From Deltaproteobacteria bacterium (GTDB lineage: Bacteria; Myxococcota_A; Polyangia; Haliangiales; JADYYK01), in NCBI GenBank assembly GCA_020853705.1, contig JADYYK010000200.1:1-64000 (forward strand): 64,000 nt of DNA. Direction: 5' to 3'. Each line of letters begins with the position of its first letter. Positions within the stretch are counted from its first letter, which is position 1. Below are positions 6,810 through 14,951 of the stretch, one piece after another. A program made the translations under genes and the position numbers. The notes under the pieces were generated by a model. It was not told the origin of the DNA, did no database searches, and was given only the letters and a program-made list of their open reading frames with translations.

Positions 6810-8206
6810 TGGCGGTCACCGTCATCAAGGGTGGCACCGTCGTCACCGCGTGCGACACCTTCCAGGCCGACGTCCTCATCGAGAGCGGGCGCATCACCGG
6901 CCTGGTCGCCTCCAGCGCGGGCGTCACCGCGCACGAGGTCATCGACGCCACCGGCAAGTACGTCATCCCGGGCGGCATCGACGTGCACACCCACCTCGAC
7001 ATGCCGTTCGGCGGCACCACCTCGTCCGACGACTTCGAGTCGGGCACCGTCGCGGCGGCGCACGGCGGGACCACGACCATCGTCGATTTCGCCATCCAGC
7101 AGAAGGGCGGCTCGCTGCGCCAGGCGCTCGACACCTGGCACGCCAAGGCCGAGGGCAAGGCGGCGGTCGACTACGGCTTCCACATGATCGTCACCGACTT
7201 TCCGCAGTCGGTGTCGGACGAGATGGGGCAGCTGGTCAACGAGGGCATCAGCAGCTTCAAGCTGTTCATGGCCTATCCCGGCGTGCTGCTGCTCGACGAC
7301 CAGTCGATCTTCAAGGCCATGCTGCGCGCCGGCGAGATCGGCGCCCTCATCTGCATGCACGCCGAGACCGGCCTGCCCATCGACGTCCTGGTCGAGCGCG
7401 CGCTGGCCGCCGGCCACACCGCGCCGGTGTACCACGCGCTGACGCGGCCCGAGGTCGCCGAGGCCACCGGCACCGAGCGCGCCATCGCGCTGGCCGAGAT
7501 GGCCAAGGTCCCGGTCTACCTCGTGCACCTGTCGGCGCAGCGCGCGCTGGAGCGCGTGATGGAGGCCCGCGATCGCGGCCTGCCGGCGTACGCCGAGACC
7601 TGCCCGCAGTACCTGTTCCTGAGCCAGGACGATCTGGCGCGGCCGGGCTTCGAGGGCGCCAAGTATGTGTGCACGCCGCCGCTGCGCCCGGCGCACCACC
7701 ACGATCACCTGTGGCGCGGCCTGCGCACCTATGACCTGCAGGTGGTGTCGACCGATCACTGTCCCTTCTGCATGAAGGGCCAGAAGGAGCTCGGCACCGG
7801 CAGCTTCGCCAAGATCCCGAACGGCATGCCGGGCGTCGAGACCCGCATGCACCTCATGTACGAGGGCGTGCGCGAGGGCAAGATCTCGCTCAATCGCTTC
7901 GTCGAGATCACGTCGACGGCGCCGGCCAAGATCTTCGGGCTGTATCCGCGCAAGGGCACCGTCGCGGTGGGCTGCGACGCCGATCTCGTGGTCTGGGATC
8001 CCAGCAAGAAGTTCGAGCTCAGCCACGCCAACCTGCACATGAAGGTCGACTACGCCGCCTACGAGGGCAAGACCGTGATCGGCGCGCCGACCCACGTGCT
8101 GTCGCGCGGGCGCCTGGTGGTCGAGGACGACAAGCTCGGGCGCCAGCGCTTCCATGGCAAGGCGGGGCAGGGGCAGTTCATCAAGCGCGGCACCTTCGCG
8201 CTGTAG
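6809..8206 (+). CDS. hydA: dihydropyrimidinase (D-hydantoinase family)
   Basis: This 465-residue amidohydrolase opens the ring of 5,6-dihydrouracil or dihydrothymine to the N-carbamoyl-beta-amino acid used by the preceding gene product. The binuclear metal site is complete: His 60 and His 62 in DVHTHLDMPFGG, the carboxylated Lys 151 in SSFKLFMAYPG, His 184 in MHAETG, His 240 in LVHLSAQRAL and Asp 316 in STDHCPF. The substrate loop GTGSFAKIPNGMPGVETRM follows. Length and motif order match dihydropyrimidinases. The start is fixed by the TGATG overlap with the upstream gene. The sequence alone cannot separate dihydropyrimidinase from hydantoinase, but the operon supports the former. Confidence 0.92.
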   Translation: MAVTVIKGGTVVTACDTFQADVLIESGRITGLVASSAGVTAHEVIDATGKYVIPGGIDVHTHLDMPFGGTTSSDDFESGTVAAAHGGTTTIVDFAIQQKGGSLRQALDTWHAKAEGKAAVDYGFHMIVTDFPQSVSDEMGQLVNEGISSFKLFMAYPGVLLLDDQSIFKAMLRAGEIGALICMHAETGLPIDVLVERALAAGHTAPVYHALTRPEVAEATGTERAIALAEMAKVPVYLVHLSAQRALERVMEARDRGLPAYAETCPQYLFLSQDDLARPGFEGAKYVCTPPLRPAHHHDHLWRGLRTYDLQVVSTDHCPFCMKGQKELGTGSFAKIPNGMPGVETRMHLMYEGVREGKISLNRFVEITSTAPAKIFGLYPRKGTVAVGCDADLVVWDPSKKFELSHANLHMKVDYAAYEGKTVIGAPTHVLSRGRLVVEDDKLGRQRFHGKAGQGQFIKRGTFAL

Positions 8207-8225
8207 CGTCGCCAGACCTTCGCTC

Positions 8226-9671
8226 ATGGCCCACGACCCATCCCTGTACAACGCCGACCTGGCGCCGACGCCGGGCAGCAAGAAGACCTGGAACGTGTGG
8301 CACATCGCCGCGCTGTGGGTCGGCATGGCGGTCTGCGTGCCGACCTACACGCTGGCCTCGGGGCAGGTCGAGGCCGGCATGAGCGCGTGGCAGGCGGTGC
8401 TGGTGATCGCGCTGGCCAACGCCGTGGTCCTGCTGCCCCTGATGGCCAACGGGCACCCGGGGACCAAGTACGGCATCCCGTTCCCGGTGCTGGTGCGGGC
8501 CTCGTTCGGCGTGCGCGGCGCCAACCTTCCGGCGGTGCTGCGCGCGCTGGTGGCGTGCGGCTGGTTCGGCATCAACTGCTGGTTCGGCGGCCTCGGGCTG
8601 CACGCCACGGCGAGCGCGCTGTTCCCCGGCGTGGCCATGCCCGACCTGACCATGTCGCTCCTGGGCGTGGGCACCGGGCCGTTCCTGGCCTTCTTCGTGT
8701 TCTGGCTGATCAACGTCTACTTCATCTGGAACGGCATGGAGTCCATCAAGTGGATGGAGAGCCTGGCGGCGCCGTTCTTGCTGGCCTGCGGCGTGGCGCT
8801 GCTGGTGTGGGCCATCGACGCCGGCGGCGGCCTCGGCGCCATCATGGCGACCAGGGCGCGCAAGCCGCTCGGCGAGACCTTCGCGGTGGCGCTGACCTCG
8901 GGCGTCAGCTTCTGGGCCACGCTGGCGCTGAACATCCCGGACTTCTCACGCCACGCCAGGTCACAGCGCGCCCAGGTCCTCGGGCAGGCCATCGCGATGC
9001 CGACCACGATGGCGCTGTTCGCCTTCATCGGGGTCGCGGCGACCACGGCCAGCGGCATCAAGTTCGGCCATCCCATCGGGGATCCCACCGCGCTGGTGAC
9101 CCGCTTCGAGAGCAAGCTGGTGGTCGGCATCTCGATGCTGGGGCTGGCGCTGGCCACGTTGTCGACCAACATCGCGGCCAACGTGGTGTCGCCGGCCAAC
9201 GACTTCTCCAACCTGGCGCCGTCGAAGATCAGCTATCGCATGGGCGGCATGATCACGGCCGTCATCGGCCTGTGCATGTTCCCGTGGAAGATCCTGTCGT
9301 CGATCGGCAACTACATCTTCACCTGGCTGGTCGGCTATGGCGTGCTGCTGGGGCCGGTGGGCAGCATCATGATCGTCGACTACTTCCTGCTGCGCCGCAC
9401 CGAGCTGGTGGTCGACGATCTGTACCGGCGCGGCGGGCAGTACGAGTACGCGAATGGCTGGAACTGGCGCGCGGTGGCGGCCTTCGTGCTGGGCGTGCTG
9501 CCCTGCCTGCCAGGCTTCGTGGTCGCGGCGGGCAAGCTGGATCCGGGGACGGTGCCGCACCTGTTCAACGTGCTGTACACCTGGGCCTGGTTCGTGTCGT
9601 CGCTGGTGGCGGGCGCGATCTACTTCGTGCTCATGCCGAGGCCGACGGCTGCGGTGCCATCGCGCGGGTGA
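8226..9671 (+). CDS. NCS1-family nucleobase:cation symporter
   Basis: This 481-residue integral membrane permease belongs to the NCS1 family, which takes up uracil, cytosine, hydantoins, allantoin or related compounds with sodium or protons. The family signature is clear in HPGTKYGIPFPVLVRASFGV followed by GANLPAVLRALVACGWFGIN. About twelve hydrophobic segments span residues 20-470. It starts 19 bases after dihydropyrimidinase, as third gene of the operon, which makes dihydropyrimidines, uracil or hydantoins the probable substrates. The in-frame extension to 8154 lies inside the upstream gene and is not used. The last 41 bases overlap the convergent UbiB-like gene. Confidence 0.9.
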   Translation: MAHDPSLYNADLAPTPGSKKTWNVWHIAALWVGMAVCVPTYTLASGQVEAGMSAWQAVLVIALANAVVLLPLMANGHPGTKYGIPFPVLVRASFGVRGANLPAVLRALVACGWFGINCWFGGLGLHATASALFPGVAMPDLTMSLLGVGTGPFLAFFVFWLINVYFIWNGMESIKWMESLAAPFLLACGVALLVWAIDAGGGLGAIMATRARKPLGETFAVALTSGVSFWATLALNIPDFSRHARSQRAQVLGQAIAMPTTMALFAFIGVAATTASGIKFGHPIGDPTALVTRFESKLVVGISMLGLALATLSTNIAANVVSPANDFSNLAPSKISYRMGGMITAVIGLCMFPWKILSSIGNYIFTWLVGYGVLLGPVGSIMIVDYFLLRRTELVVDDLYRRGGQYEYANGWNWRAVAAFVLGVLPCLPGFVVAAGKLDPGTVPHLFNVLYTWAWFVSSLVAGAIYFVLMPRPTAAVPSRG

Positions 9672-11214
9672 GGGCGGGCAGGATCGCGGTGGCCAGGTCG
9701 ACCGAGGGGCGGTAGCGCACGATGAGGCCGCCCAGGGTGGTCAGCACGCGGCCCAGCAGCACGAAGTCCTGGGGCAGGGCGACGATGGGGTTCCGGCGCA
9801 CGAGCTCCATGGCGGCGGCGATCTGGGCCTGCGGATCGAGCGCGGCCAGCCCGGCACGCTGGCCCTGGCGCAGGCCACCGATGAGCAGCTCGGCGAACTG
9901 GTGCAGCGCGGTGGGATCGTCGCCCCGGGTGCGGAAGCCCAGGGTCGCGAACAGCTCGGTCATGCGCGCGGCGTCGCCGCCCAGGATGGCCATGGCCAGC
10001 TCGGCGTAGGCGGCGCGCGCGGCGGGGCCGTACTCCTGCACCGCGCCGAAATCGAGCATGACCAGGCGCGGCGGGCTGCCCAGCGTCTCGGCGACCAGGA
10101 AGTTACCGGGGTGCGGATCGGCATGGAACAGGCCGTGCTCGAGGATCTGGGCCGCGAAGCTGCGCACCATGGTGCCGAGCAGGTGGTCGCGCGCGGTCAC
10201 GCCGTCGGCGCCGCGGGCGTCGGTCTCGGCCAGCCAGTCGGGCAGGCGCGCGCCGTCGATGCGATCCATGGTGAGCACGCGGCGCGCCGACAGCGCCGGG
10301 TGCGGGCGCGGGACCACGACGGTGGTGCCGGCCATGGCGGCGAAGCGGGTCAGCGAGTCGGCCTCCTTGCGGTAGTCGAGCTCCTCGCGCACCGAGCGCG
10401 ACAGCTCGGCCGCGACCGTGGGCAGATCGGTGCTGGGCAGGAGGTCCTTGAGCGCCGAGGCCAGCACGCGGAAGGCGGCCAGATCGGTCTCGACCACGTC
10501 CTCGATCCCCGGGACCTGGACCTTGACCGCGACGCGGGTGCCGTCGTGCAGGACGGCGCCGTGGACCTGGGCCAGCGAGGCGGCGGCGATGGGGGTGTCC
10601 TCGAACGAGGCGTACAGCTCGCCGATGGGGCGCCCGAGCTCGCTCTCGATGCGCGCGATGATGTCGGCGGTGGGCACCGCGGGGACGCGGTCCTGCAGCT
10701 TGCCGAGCTCGCGCACATAGGCGGCGGGCAGGAGGTCGACGCGGGCCGAGGCGAACTGGCCGATCTTGAGGACGCCGCCGCGCAGCTCGATGCACAGCTC
10801 GTAGAGGCGACGCGCGGCGTCGTCGTCGAGGGCGGCGCGGGCGGCCACGGTCTCGGGGGCGTTGGCGCCGAAGATCTCGGCGCGGGTGCGCTGCAGGCGG
10901 TAGCGCGCGGCCAGCGCGATGACCTCCTTGACGATGCGCGAGAAGCGCGGCGTGGCGCGCACCGCGGCGTGGACCTGGACCGCGGTGCGGGCGACCGCGA
11001 CCGAGAGCTGCTCGGTCTCGCGCGCGAGGTCGCTGGAGTCGCGCACCACGTCGCCGACCAGGCGCTCGAGGTTGCCGGCCAGGTGGAGGACGAGGCGGCC
11101 GATGCGGTTGGCCACGCGGGCCACCCGGGCGGCCCCGGCGGCGCAGCCAGCGGCGACGGAGGGGGCAGCGGCGCCTGCGGCGGGATTTTCGGCGGTCGAG
11201 GCGGTGTGGGTCAT
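9631..11214 (-). CDS. ABC1/UbiB-family atypical kinase
   Basis: This 527-residue protein is of the ABC1/UbiB (ADCK) family of protein-kinase-like ATPases tied to ubiquinone or other lipid metabolism. The KxGQ motif is in LKIGQFASAR, the alanine-rich loop replacing the P-loop is AAASLAQVHGAV, the ATP-binding lysine is in VAVKVQVPG, and the catalytic and metal motifs are FHADPHPGNF and MLDFGAVQEYG. An alanine-rich N-terminal region of about 100 residues precedes the core. Terminal transmembrane helices are weak or absent. The ATG at 11214 is the only good start. The 3' end overlaps the convergent NCS1 gene by 41 bases. Its exact substrate is unknown. Confidence 0.85.
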   Translation of the reverse strand: MTHTASTAENPAAGAAAPSVAAGCAAGAARVARVANRIGRLVLHLAGNLERLVGDVVRDSSDLARETEQLSVAVARTAVQVHAAVRATPRFSRIVKEVIALAARYRLQRTRAEIFGANAPETVAARAALDDDAARRLYELCIELRGGVLKIGQFASARVDLLPAAYVRELGKLQDRVPAVPTADIIARIESELGRPIGELYASFEDTPIAAASLAQVHGAVLHDGTRVAVKVQVPGIEDVVETDLAAFRVLASALKDLLPSTDLPTVAAELSRSVREELDYRKEADSLTRFAAMAGTTVVVPRPHPALSARRVLTMDRIDGARLPDWLAETDARGADGVTARDHLLGTMVRSFAAQILEHGLFHADPHPGNFLVAETLGSPPRLVMLDFGAVQEYGPAARAAYAELAMAILGGDAARMTELFATLGFRTRGDDPTALHQFAELLIGGLRQGQRAGLAALDPQAQIAAAMELVRRNPIVALPQDFVLLGRVLTTLGGLIVRYRPSVDLATAILPALTRAMAPQPSASA

Positions 11215-11228
11215 GCGGAGTATGTTGT

Positions 11229-11248
11229 CATTTGTTGTATTACAAATG
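11229..11248. promoter_or_regulatory. AT-rich inverted repeat, candidate operator
   Basis: CATTTGT (11229-11235) and ACAAATG (11242-11248) form a perfect 7-base inverted repeat with a 6-base centre, in an AT-rich island between the divergent UbiB-like (start 11214) and alpha/beta hydrolase (start 11305) genes. It lies 14 bases before the UbiB start, where it would overlap that promoter. No regulator gene is adjacent, so the binding protein is unknown. Confidence 0.4.
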
Positions 11249-11304
11249 CAAGGACGAATCTGCAAGCCGGCGCCGTGACGTGGGATTGCGGTACTGTCCG
11301 CGCC

Positions 11305-12144
11305 ATGTCGGCGACCACGCGCAAGGTGACCGCGAACGGCCTCGAGTTCACCGTGCTGGAGGAGGGTGAGGGGCCGCTGGTGCTGCTGCTGCACGGCTTC
11401 CCCGACACCGCGCACAGCTGGGATCACACCCGTGCCGCGCTGGCCAGGGCCGGCTATCGCGCGGTGTCGCCCTTCATGCGCGGCTATGCGCCGACGCCGG
11501 TGCCGGCCGACGGCAAGTACGACACCGAGACGCTGGGCCGCGACGCCGCCGCGCTGATCGACGCTCTGGCGCCCGCCGAGCAGCGCGCCATCGTGATCGG
11601 CCACGACTGGGGCGCCACCGCGGCCTATGCGGTCGCGCTGGCGGCGCCCGGGAAGGTGCGCTTCCTGGTCTCGCTCGCCATCCCGCATCCGGCGTCGCTG
11701 AAGCCGAACCCGTTCATGTTGTGGAAGGTGCGCCACTTCATCACGCTGCGCCGCAAGGGCGCGCCGGCGAAGCTGCGCGCGACCAACTTCGCGCTGGTCG
11801 ACGAGCTGGTGCGGCGCTGGTCGCCGGCCTGGCAGGTGCCACCAGGCGAGACCGACGCGGTCAAGCGGGCGTTCGCCGAGCCGGGCTGCGTCGAGGCCGC
11901 GTGCGGCTATTACCGGGCGCTCGGCTTCTCGCTCCCGAAGAGCCAGCGCCACAAGGTCACGGTGCCCACGCTGGCGTTCGCGGGCGCCACCGACTCGGTG
12001 CTGCGCACGCCGGCGTTCGAGAGCGCGCGCAGCTGGCACAGCGCGGGCTACGAGGTGGTGACGCTGCCGGGCGGGCACTTTCTGCATCGCGAGCACCCGG
12101 AGGAGTTCGCGCGGGCGCTGCTGCAGCGGCTGCCGCGGCCGTAA
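11305..12144 (+). CDS. alpha/beta hydrolase, epoxide-hydrolase-like
   Basis: This 279-residue alpha/beta hydrolase resembles soluble epoxide hydrolases and haloalkane dehalogenases. The oxyanion segment LLLHGFPDTAHSW is near residues 30-42. The nucleophile elbow GHDWGATAAY has aspartate rather than serine as the nucleophile, and the histidine is in GGHFLHREHP near the C-terminus. A second acidic residue in AGATDSVL is a candidate charge-relay member. TACTGT at 11292-11297 ends 7 bases before the ATG and is a likely -10 box of a leaderless transcript. It is divergent from the UbiB-like gene. The substrate is unknown. Confidence 0.85.
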   Translation: MSATTRKVTANGLEFTVLEEGEGPLVLLLHGFPDTAHSWDHTRAALARAGYRAVSPFMRGYAPTPVPADGKYDTETLGRDAAALIDALAPAEQRAIVIGHDWGATAAYAVALAAPGKVRFLVSLAIPHPASLKPNPFMLWKVRHFITLRRKGAPAKLRATNFALVDELVRRWSPAWQVPPGETDAVKRAFAEPGCVEAACGYYRALGFSLPKSQRHKVTVPTLAFAGATDSVLRTPAFESARSWHSAGYEVVTLPGGHFLHREHPEEFARALLQRLPRP

Positions 12145-12155
12145 GAAACGGACAA

Positions 12156-12204
12156 ACAGGCCACAGGCCACAGGCCACAGGCCACAGGCCACAGGCCACA
12201 GGCG
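12156..12204. repeat. 7-bp tandem repeat (seven units)
   Basis: There are six perfect copies of ACAGGCC and a seventh ending in G, directly after the alpha/beta hydrolase stop codon. The period of seven then fades out over the next 25 bases (ACGGGCA, ACGGGAC). Read on the minus strand the unit is GTGGCCT, the same GTGGNNN pattern as the array at 5003-5039. It is non-coding. Confidence 0.8.
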
Positions 12205-12264
12205 ACGGGCAACGGGACCGGGCGGAACCCCGAACCCAAGCCCGCCACCACCAAGGAACTCCGA

Positions 12265-12286
12265 ACCCCAATGTCGGAATTGGGGT
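12265..12286. terminator. inverted repeat before the lipoprotein gene
   Basis: ACCCCAAT (12265-12272) and ATTGGGGT (12279-12286) form a perfect 8-base stem around GTCGGA. It lies 121 bases after the alpha/beta hydrolase stop and 23 bases before the next start. It could end the upstream transcript or act as an operator. There is no U-run. Confidence 0.35.
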
Positions 12287-12309
12287 GGGGCAGTGGTCGT
12301 TGGTCGAAC

Positions 12310-13398
12310 ATGGTGGAGGCGTTCGATTTCGCGGGCTGGGTGCGGCTGATGGTGGCGGTCGCGCTGGGCACCGTGCTGGGGCTGGGGCTGGGGTGTAGCA
12401 AGCAGCGGCGGGATGGGCGGCGTGAGGTCGTGGGGCCGGCGCCGGTGGTGCTGAATGTGCCGCGTGTGATCGATGGTGGGCCGCCTGCCGACGCCTCGCT
12501 GGCCGCGGCGCCTGGCGGCACGCTGCTCGATCTGCTGGCGGATCTCGACGGCGATCGTCGACCCGAGCGGATCTTGCTGGCCCAGGACGGCACCCTGAGC
12601 GTGGGCGCGGCGACGCTGAAGCTGGCGCTGACCTCGCGCGCGCCGCGCGGGCGAGTGGTCGCGCTCGACGACGCGCTGGCGACGCGACACCTGCTGCTCG
12701 AGCAGGAGACCGACGACGACGAGGATCCGCCCACGCGCTACCGGCTGTTCCGCTTCCAGGACGGTGCGCTGACCATGGTCCTCGATCGTGGCCTCGGCAC
12801 CTATGGTCGCGTGGAGCTCGAGATCGGCGACGGCGGGGTGGCCTTCGTGGAGGACGGCTGGGGGGCGTGCACGCGGGCCCAGCACCCCGCGACGCCGGTG
12901 GCGCGTGAGCGGGTGGTGTTGACGCCCGACACCAGCGGCATGCTGATCGAGCGCACCCGCTCGCCCAGCGGACTGGTCCAGGACTGCAACCAGCTGTCGG
13001 CGTGCCCGTTCGTGTATGTCGGCGGGGCCGGCCAGGAGACGCTGGCGGGAGAGATCCTGCGCAACATCCGTGGCCGCGCCATGGCGACCACGCAGGGGCT
13101 CGAGCTGCCGACCCGGTCGAGCAAGGACGGTGTGCTGCGGGTGCGCCTCAGCGAGGAGAAGCCCGAGGCCACCCACCTCGACGCCATCGTGGCCGAGGTC
13201 GATGGTCGCACGGTGGTGCCGCTGGAGTGTGCAGCGTCAGGGGCTGCGCGCCCGGCGTTCTGCGCCGCTGACGGCAGCGCGCACCTGATGAGGCAGGGCG
13301 ACAGCCTGGTCCTGACCTTCGACGTGACGAACGCTGGCGGCGAGCCCGGCAGCCGCGTCGAGCTGCGCGCCACCGGCTATTACGTGCCGATCCGCTGA
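12310..13398 (+). CDS. hypothetical lipoprotein
   Basis: This 362-residue protein is not assigned to a family. The N-terminus contains a hydrophobic stretch, MVAVALGTVLGLGLGC, that ends in a lipobox-like GLGC, so it is probably a lipoprotein. ATG codons at 12271, 12310 and 12349 are all possible. 12310 is chosen because it keeps an arginine before the hydrophobic core, and 12271 falls inside an inverted repeat. The body alternates beta-like segments with acidic stretches (EQETDDDEDPPTRYRLFRF), and has LLADLDGDRRPERILLAQDG, which resembles an FG-GAP/VCBS calcium-binding loop. Four cysteines lie in the C-terminal half. No operon partner is evident. Confidence 0.6.
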   Translation: MVEAFDFAGWVRLMVAVALGTVLGLGLGCSKQRRDGRREVVGPAPVVLNVPRVIDGGPPADASLAAAPGGTLLDLLADLDGDRRPERILLAQDGTLSVGAATLKLALTSRAPRGRVVALDDALATRHLLLEQETDDDEDPPTRYRLFRFQDGALTMVLDRGLGTYGRVELEIGDGGVAFVEDGWGACTRAQHPATPVARERVVLTPDTSGMLIERTRSPSGLVQDCNQLSACPFVYVGGAGQETLAGEILRNIRGRAMATTQGLELPTRSSKDGVLRVRLSEEKPEATHLDAIVAEVDGRTVVPLECAASGAARPAFCAADGSAHLMRQGDSLVLTFDVTNAGGEPGSRVELRATGYYVPIR

Positions 13399-13433
13399 GC
13401 AGCTTCGCGCCAGGTCGAGTAGGATGCCGCGCC

Positions 13434-14546
13434 ATGAAGACGCGCGCCGCAGTCGCCTGGGAGGCCAAGCAGCCTCTCGTGCTGGAGGAGATCGACCTCG
13501 AGGGGCCCCGCGCCGGGGAGGTGCTGGTGCGCATCGTGGCCAGCGGGGTGTGCCACACCGACGCCTTCACGCTGTCGGGCGCCGATCCCGAGGGGCTGTT
13601 CCCGACCGTGCTCGGCCACGAGGGCGGCGGCATCGTCGAGGAGGTCGGCGCCGGCGTCAGCAGCGTCGCGGTCGGGGATCACGTCATCCCGCTGTACACG
13701 CCCGAGTGTCGCGCCTGCAAGTTCTGCACGTCGGGCAAGACCAACCTGTGCCAGGCCATCCGCGCCACCCAGGGCAAGGGCCTCATGCCCGACGGCAGCT
13801 CGCGCTTCTCGGGGCGCGGCCGGATGATCCACCACTACATGGGCTGCTCGACGTTCTCGGAGTACACCGTGCTGCCCGAGATCGCGCTGGCCAGGATCGA
13901 CAAGCGCGCGCCGCTCGACACCGTGTGCCTGCTGGGGTGCGGCATCACCACCGGGATCGGCGCGGTGCTGAACACCGCCAAGGTGACGCCGGGCGCGACC
14001 GTCGCGGTGTTCGGCCTCGGCGGCATCGGCCTCAGCGTGATCCAGGGCGCGGTGATGGCCAAGGCGGGGCGCATCATCGCCATCGACGTCAATCCGGCCA
14101 AGTTCGAGCTGGCCCGCAAGCTGGGCGCGACCGACTGTGTCAACCCGGCCGACCACGCCACGCCGATCCAGGACGTCGTGGTCGAGCTGACCAGCGGCGG
14201 GGTCGACTACTCGTTCGAGTGTGTCGGCAACGTCAAGCTGATGCGCGCCGCGCTGGAGTGCTGTCACAAGGGCTGGGGCGAGTCGATCATCATCGGCGTG
14301 GCCGGGGCCGGGCAGGAGATCAGCACGCGGCCGTTCCAGCTGGTCACCGGGCGGGTCTGGCGTGGCACCGCGTTCGGCGGCGTCAAGGGGCGCACCCAGC
14401 TGCCCGGCTATGTCGACAAGTACCTGGCCGGTGAGCTGGAGATCGACGCCCTGCTGACCCATCGCATGCCGATCGCGGACATCAACCACGCCTTCGAGCT
14501 GATGCACGAGGGCAAGTCGGTGCGCTCGGTGGTGAGCTTCGCGTGA
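13434..14546 (+). CDS. frmA: S-(hydroxymethyl)glutathione dehydrogenase / class III alcohol dehydrogenase
   Basis: This 370-residue zinc-dependent dehydrogenase oxidises S-hydroxymethylglutathione with NAD, the main glutathione-dependent route for formaldehyde removal. Catalytic zinc ligands are Cys 40 in SGVCHTDAF, His 62 and Glu 63 in GHEGGG, and a cysteine in LLGCGITTG. The four structural zinc cysteines are 92, 95, 98 and 106 in PECRACKFCTSGKTNLC. The dinucleotide motif is GLGGIGLSV. Length and motifs match class III enzymes throughout. TAGGAT at 13420-13425 ends 8 bases before the ATG. A glutamate-cysteine ligase at 49816 would supply the glutathione precursor. Confidence 0.95.
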   Translation: MKTRAAVAWEAKQPLVLEEIDLEGPRAGEVLVRIVASGVCHTDAFTLSGADPEGLFPTVLGHEGGGIVEEVGAGVSSVAVGDHVIPLYTPECRACKFCTSGKTNLCQAIRATQGKGLMPDGSSRFSGRGRMIHHYMGCSTFSEYTVLPEIALARIDKRAPLDTVCLLGCGITTGIGAVLNTAKVTPGATVAVFGLGGIGLSVIQGAVMAKAGRIIAIDVNPAKFELARKLGATDCVNPADHATPIQDVVVELTSGGVDYSFECVGNVKLMRAALECCHKGWGESIIIGVAGAGQEISTRPFQLVTGRVWRGTAFGGVKGRTQLPGYVDKYLAGELEIDALLTHRMPIADINHAFELMHEGKSVRSVVSFA

Positions 14547-14585
14547 AAAGTTGCGCCTCGCCCAGGCCAGGTCTTTGATCGCGAC

Positions 14586-14948
14586 ATGAGGGTGCGTGCC
14601 CTGCTGATCGCGCTGCTGATCACCGTGCTGTCAGGGCGTGGCACGGCGTCGGCGTCGGCGTCGGGCAGCGACGCCCGCACCCTGCGCGCGCAGCTACCCT
14701 GGCTGCAGGTCTGCTACCAGAGCCGGCGCGCCTGGAGCCCGGGGCGGCTCGGCAAGGTCACGCTGCTGTTCACCATCAACCGCGCCGGCCGGGTCAAGGC
14801 GGCCCGGCTGCTCGGTCTGCCCGACGACGGCGACGGCGAGGGCGAGGTCAGAGCGTGCCTGACCCGGGCGCTGCGCCGCATCCAGTTCCGCGCCCGGCGT
14901 CGCGAGACCGATGTGCGCCACGCCCTGCTGTTCCGCGCCGCGCGCTGA
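14586..14948 (+). CDS. small secreted protein with AgmX/PglI-like domain
   Basis: This is a 120-residue exported protein with a signal peptide of about 23 residues (MRVRALLIALLITVLSGRG). The rest is a single domain similar to the AgmX/PglI or TonB C-terminal fold: LQVCYQSRRAW, a strand GKVTLLFTINRAGRVKAARL, then VRACLTRALRRIQFRAR, with the two cysteines placed as in that family. Unlike the related proteins at 2471 and 58161 it has no other domain. It may be a free periplasmic partner of such complexes, which is inference. It is convergent with the aminotransferase gene, only 3 bases away. Confidence 0.65.
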   Translation: MRVRALLIALLITVLSGRGTASASASGSDARTLRAQLPWLQVCYQSRRAWSPGRLGKVTLLFTINRAGRVKAARLLGLPDDGDGEGEVRACLTRALRRIQFRARRRETDVRHALLFRAAR

Positions 14949-14951
14949 CGG

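Noticed and set aside
12156..12204. CRISPR-like repeats
   Set aside because: Units are seven bases and contiguous, without spacers.
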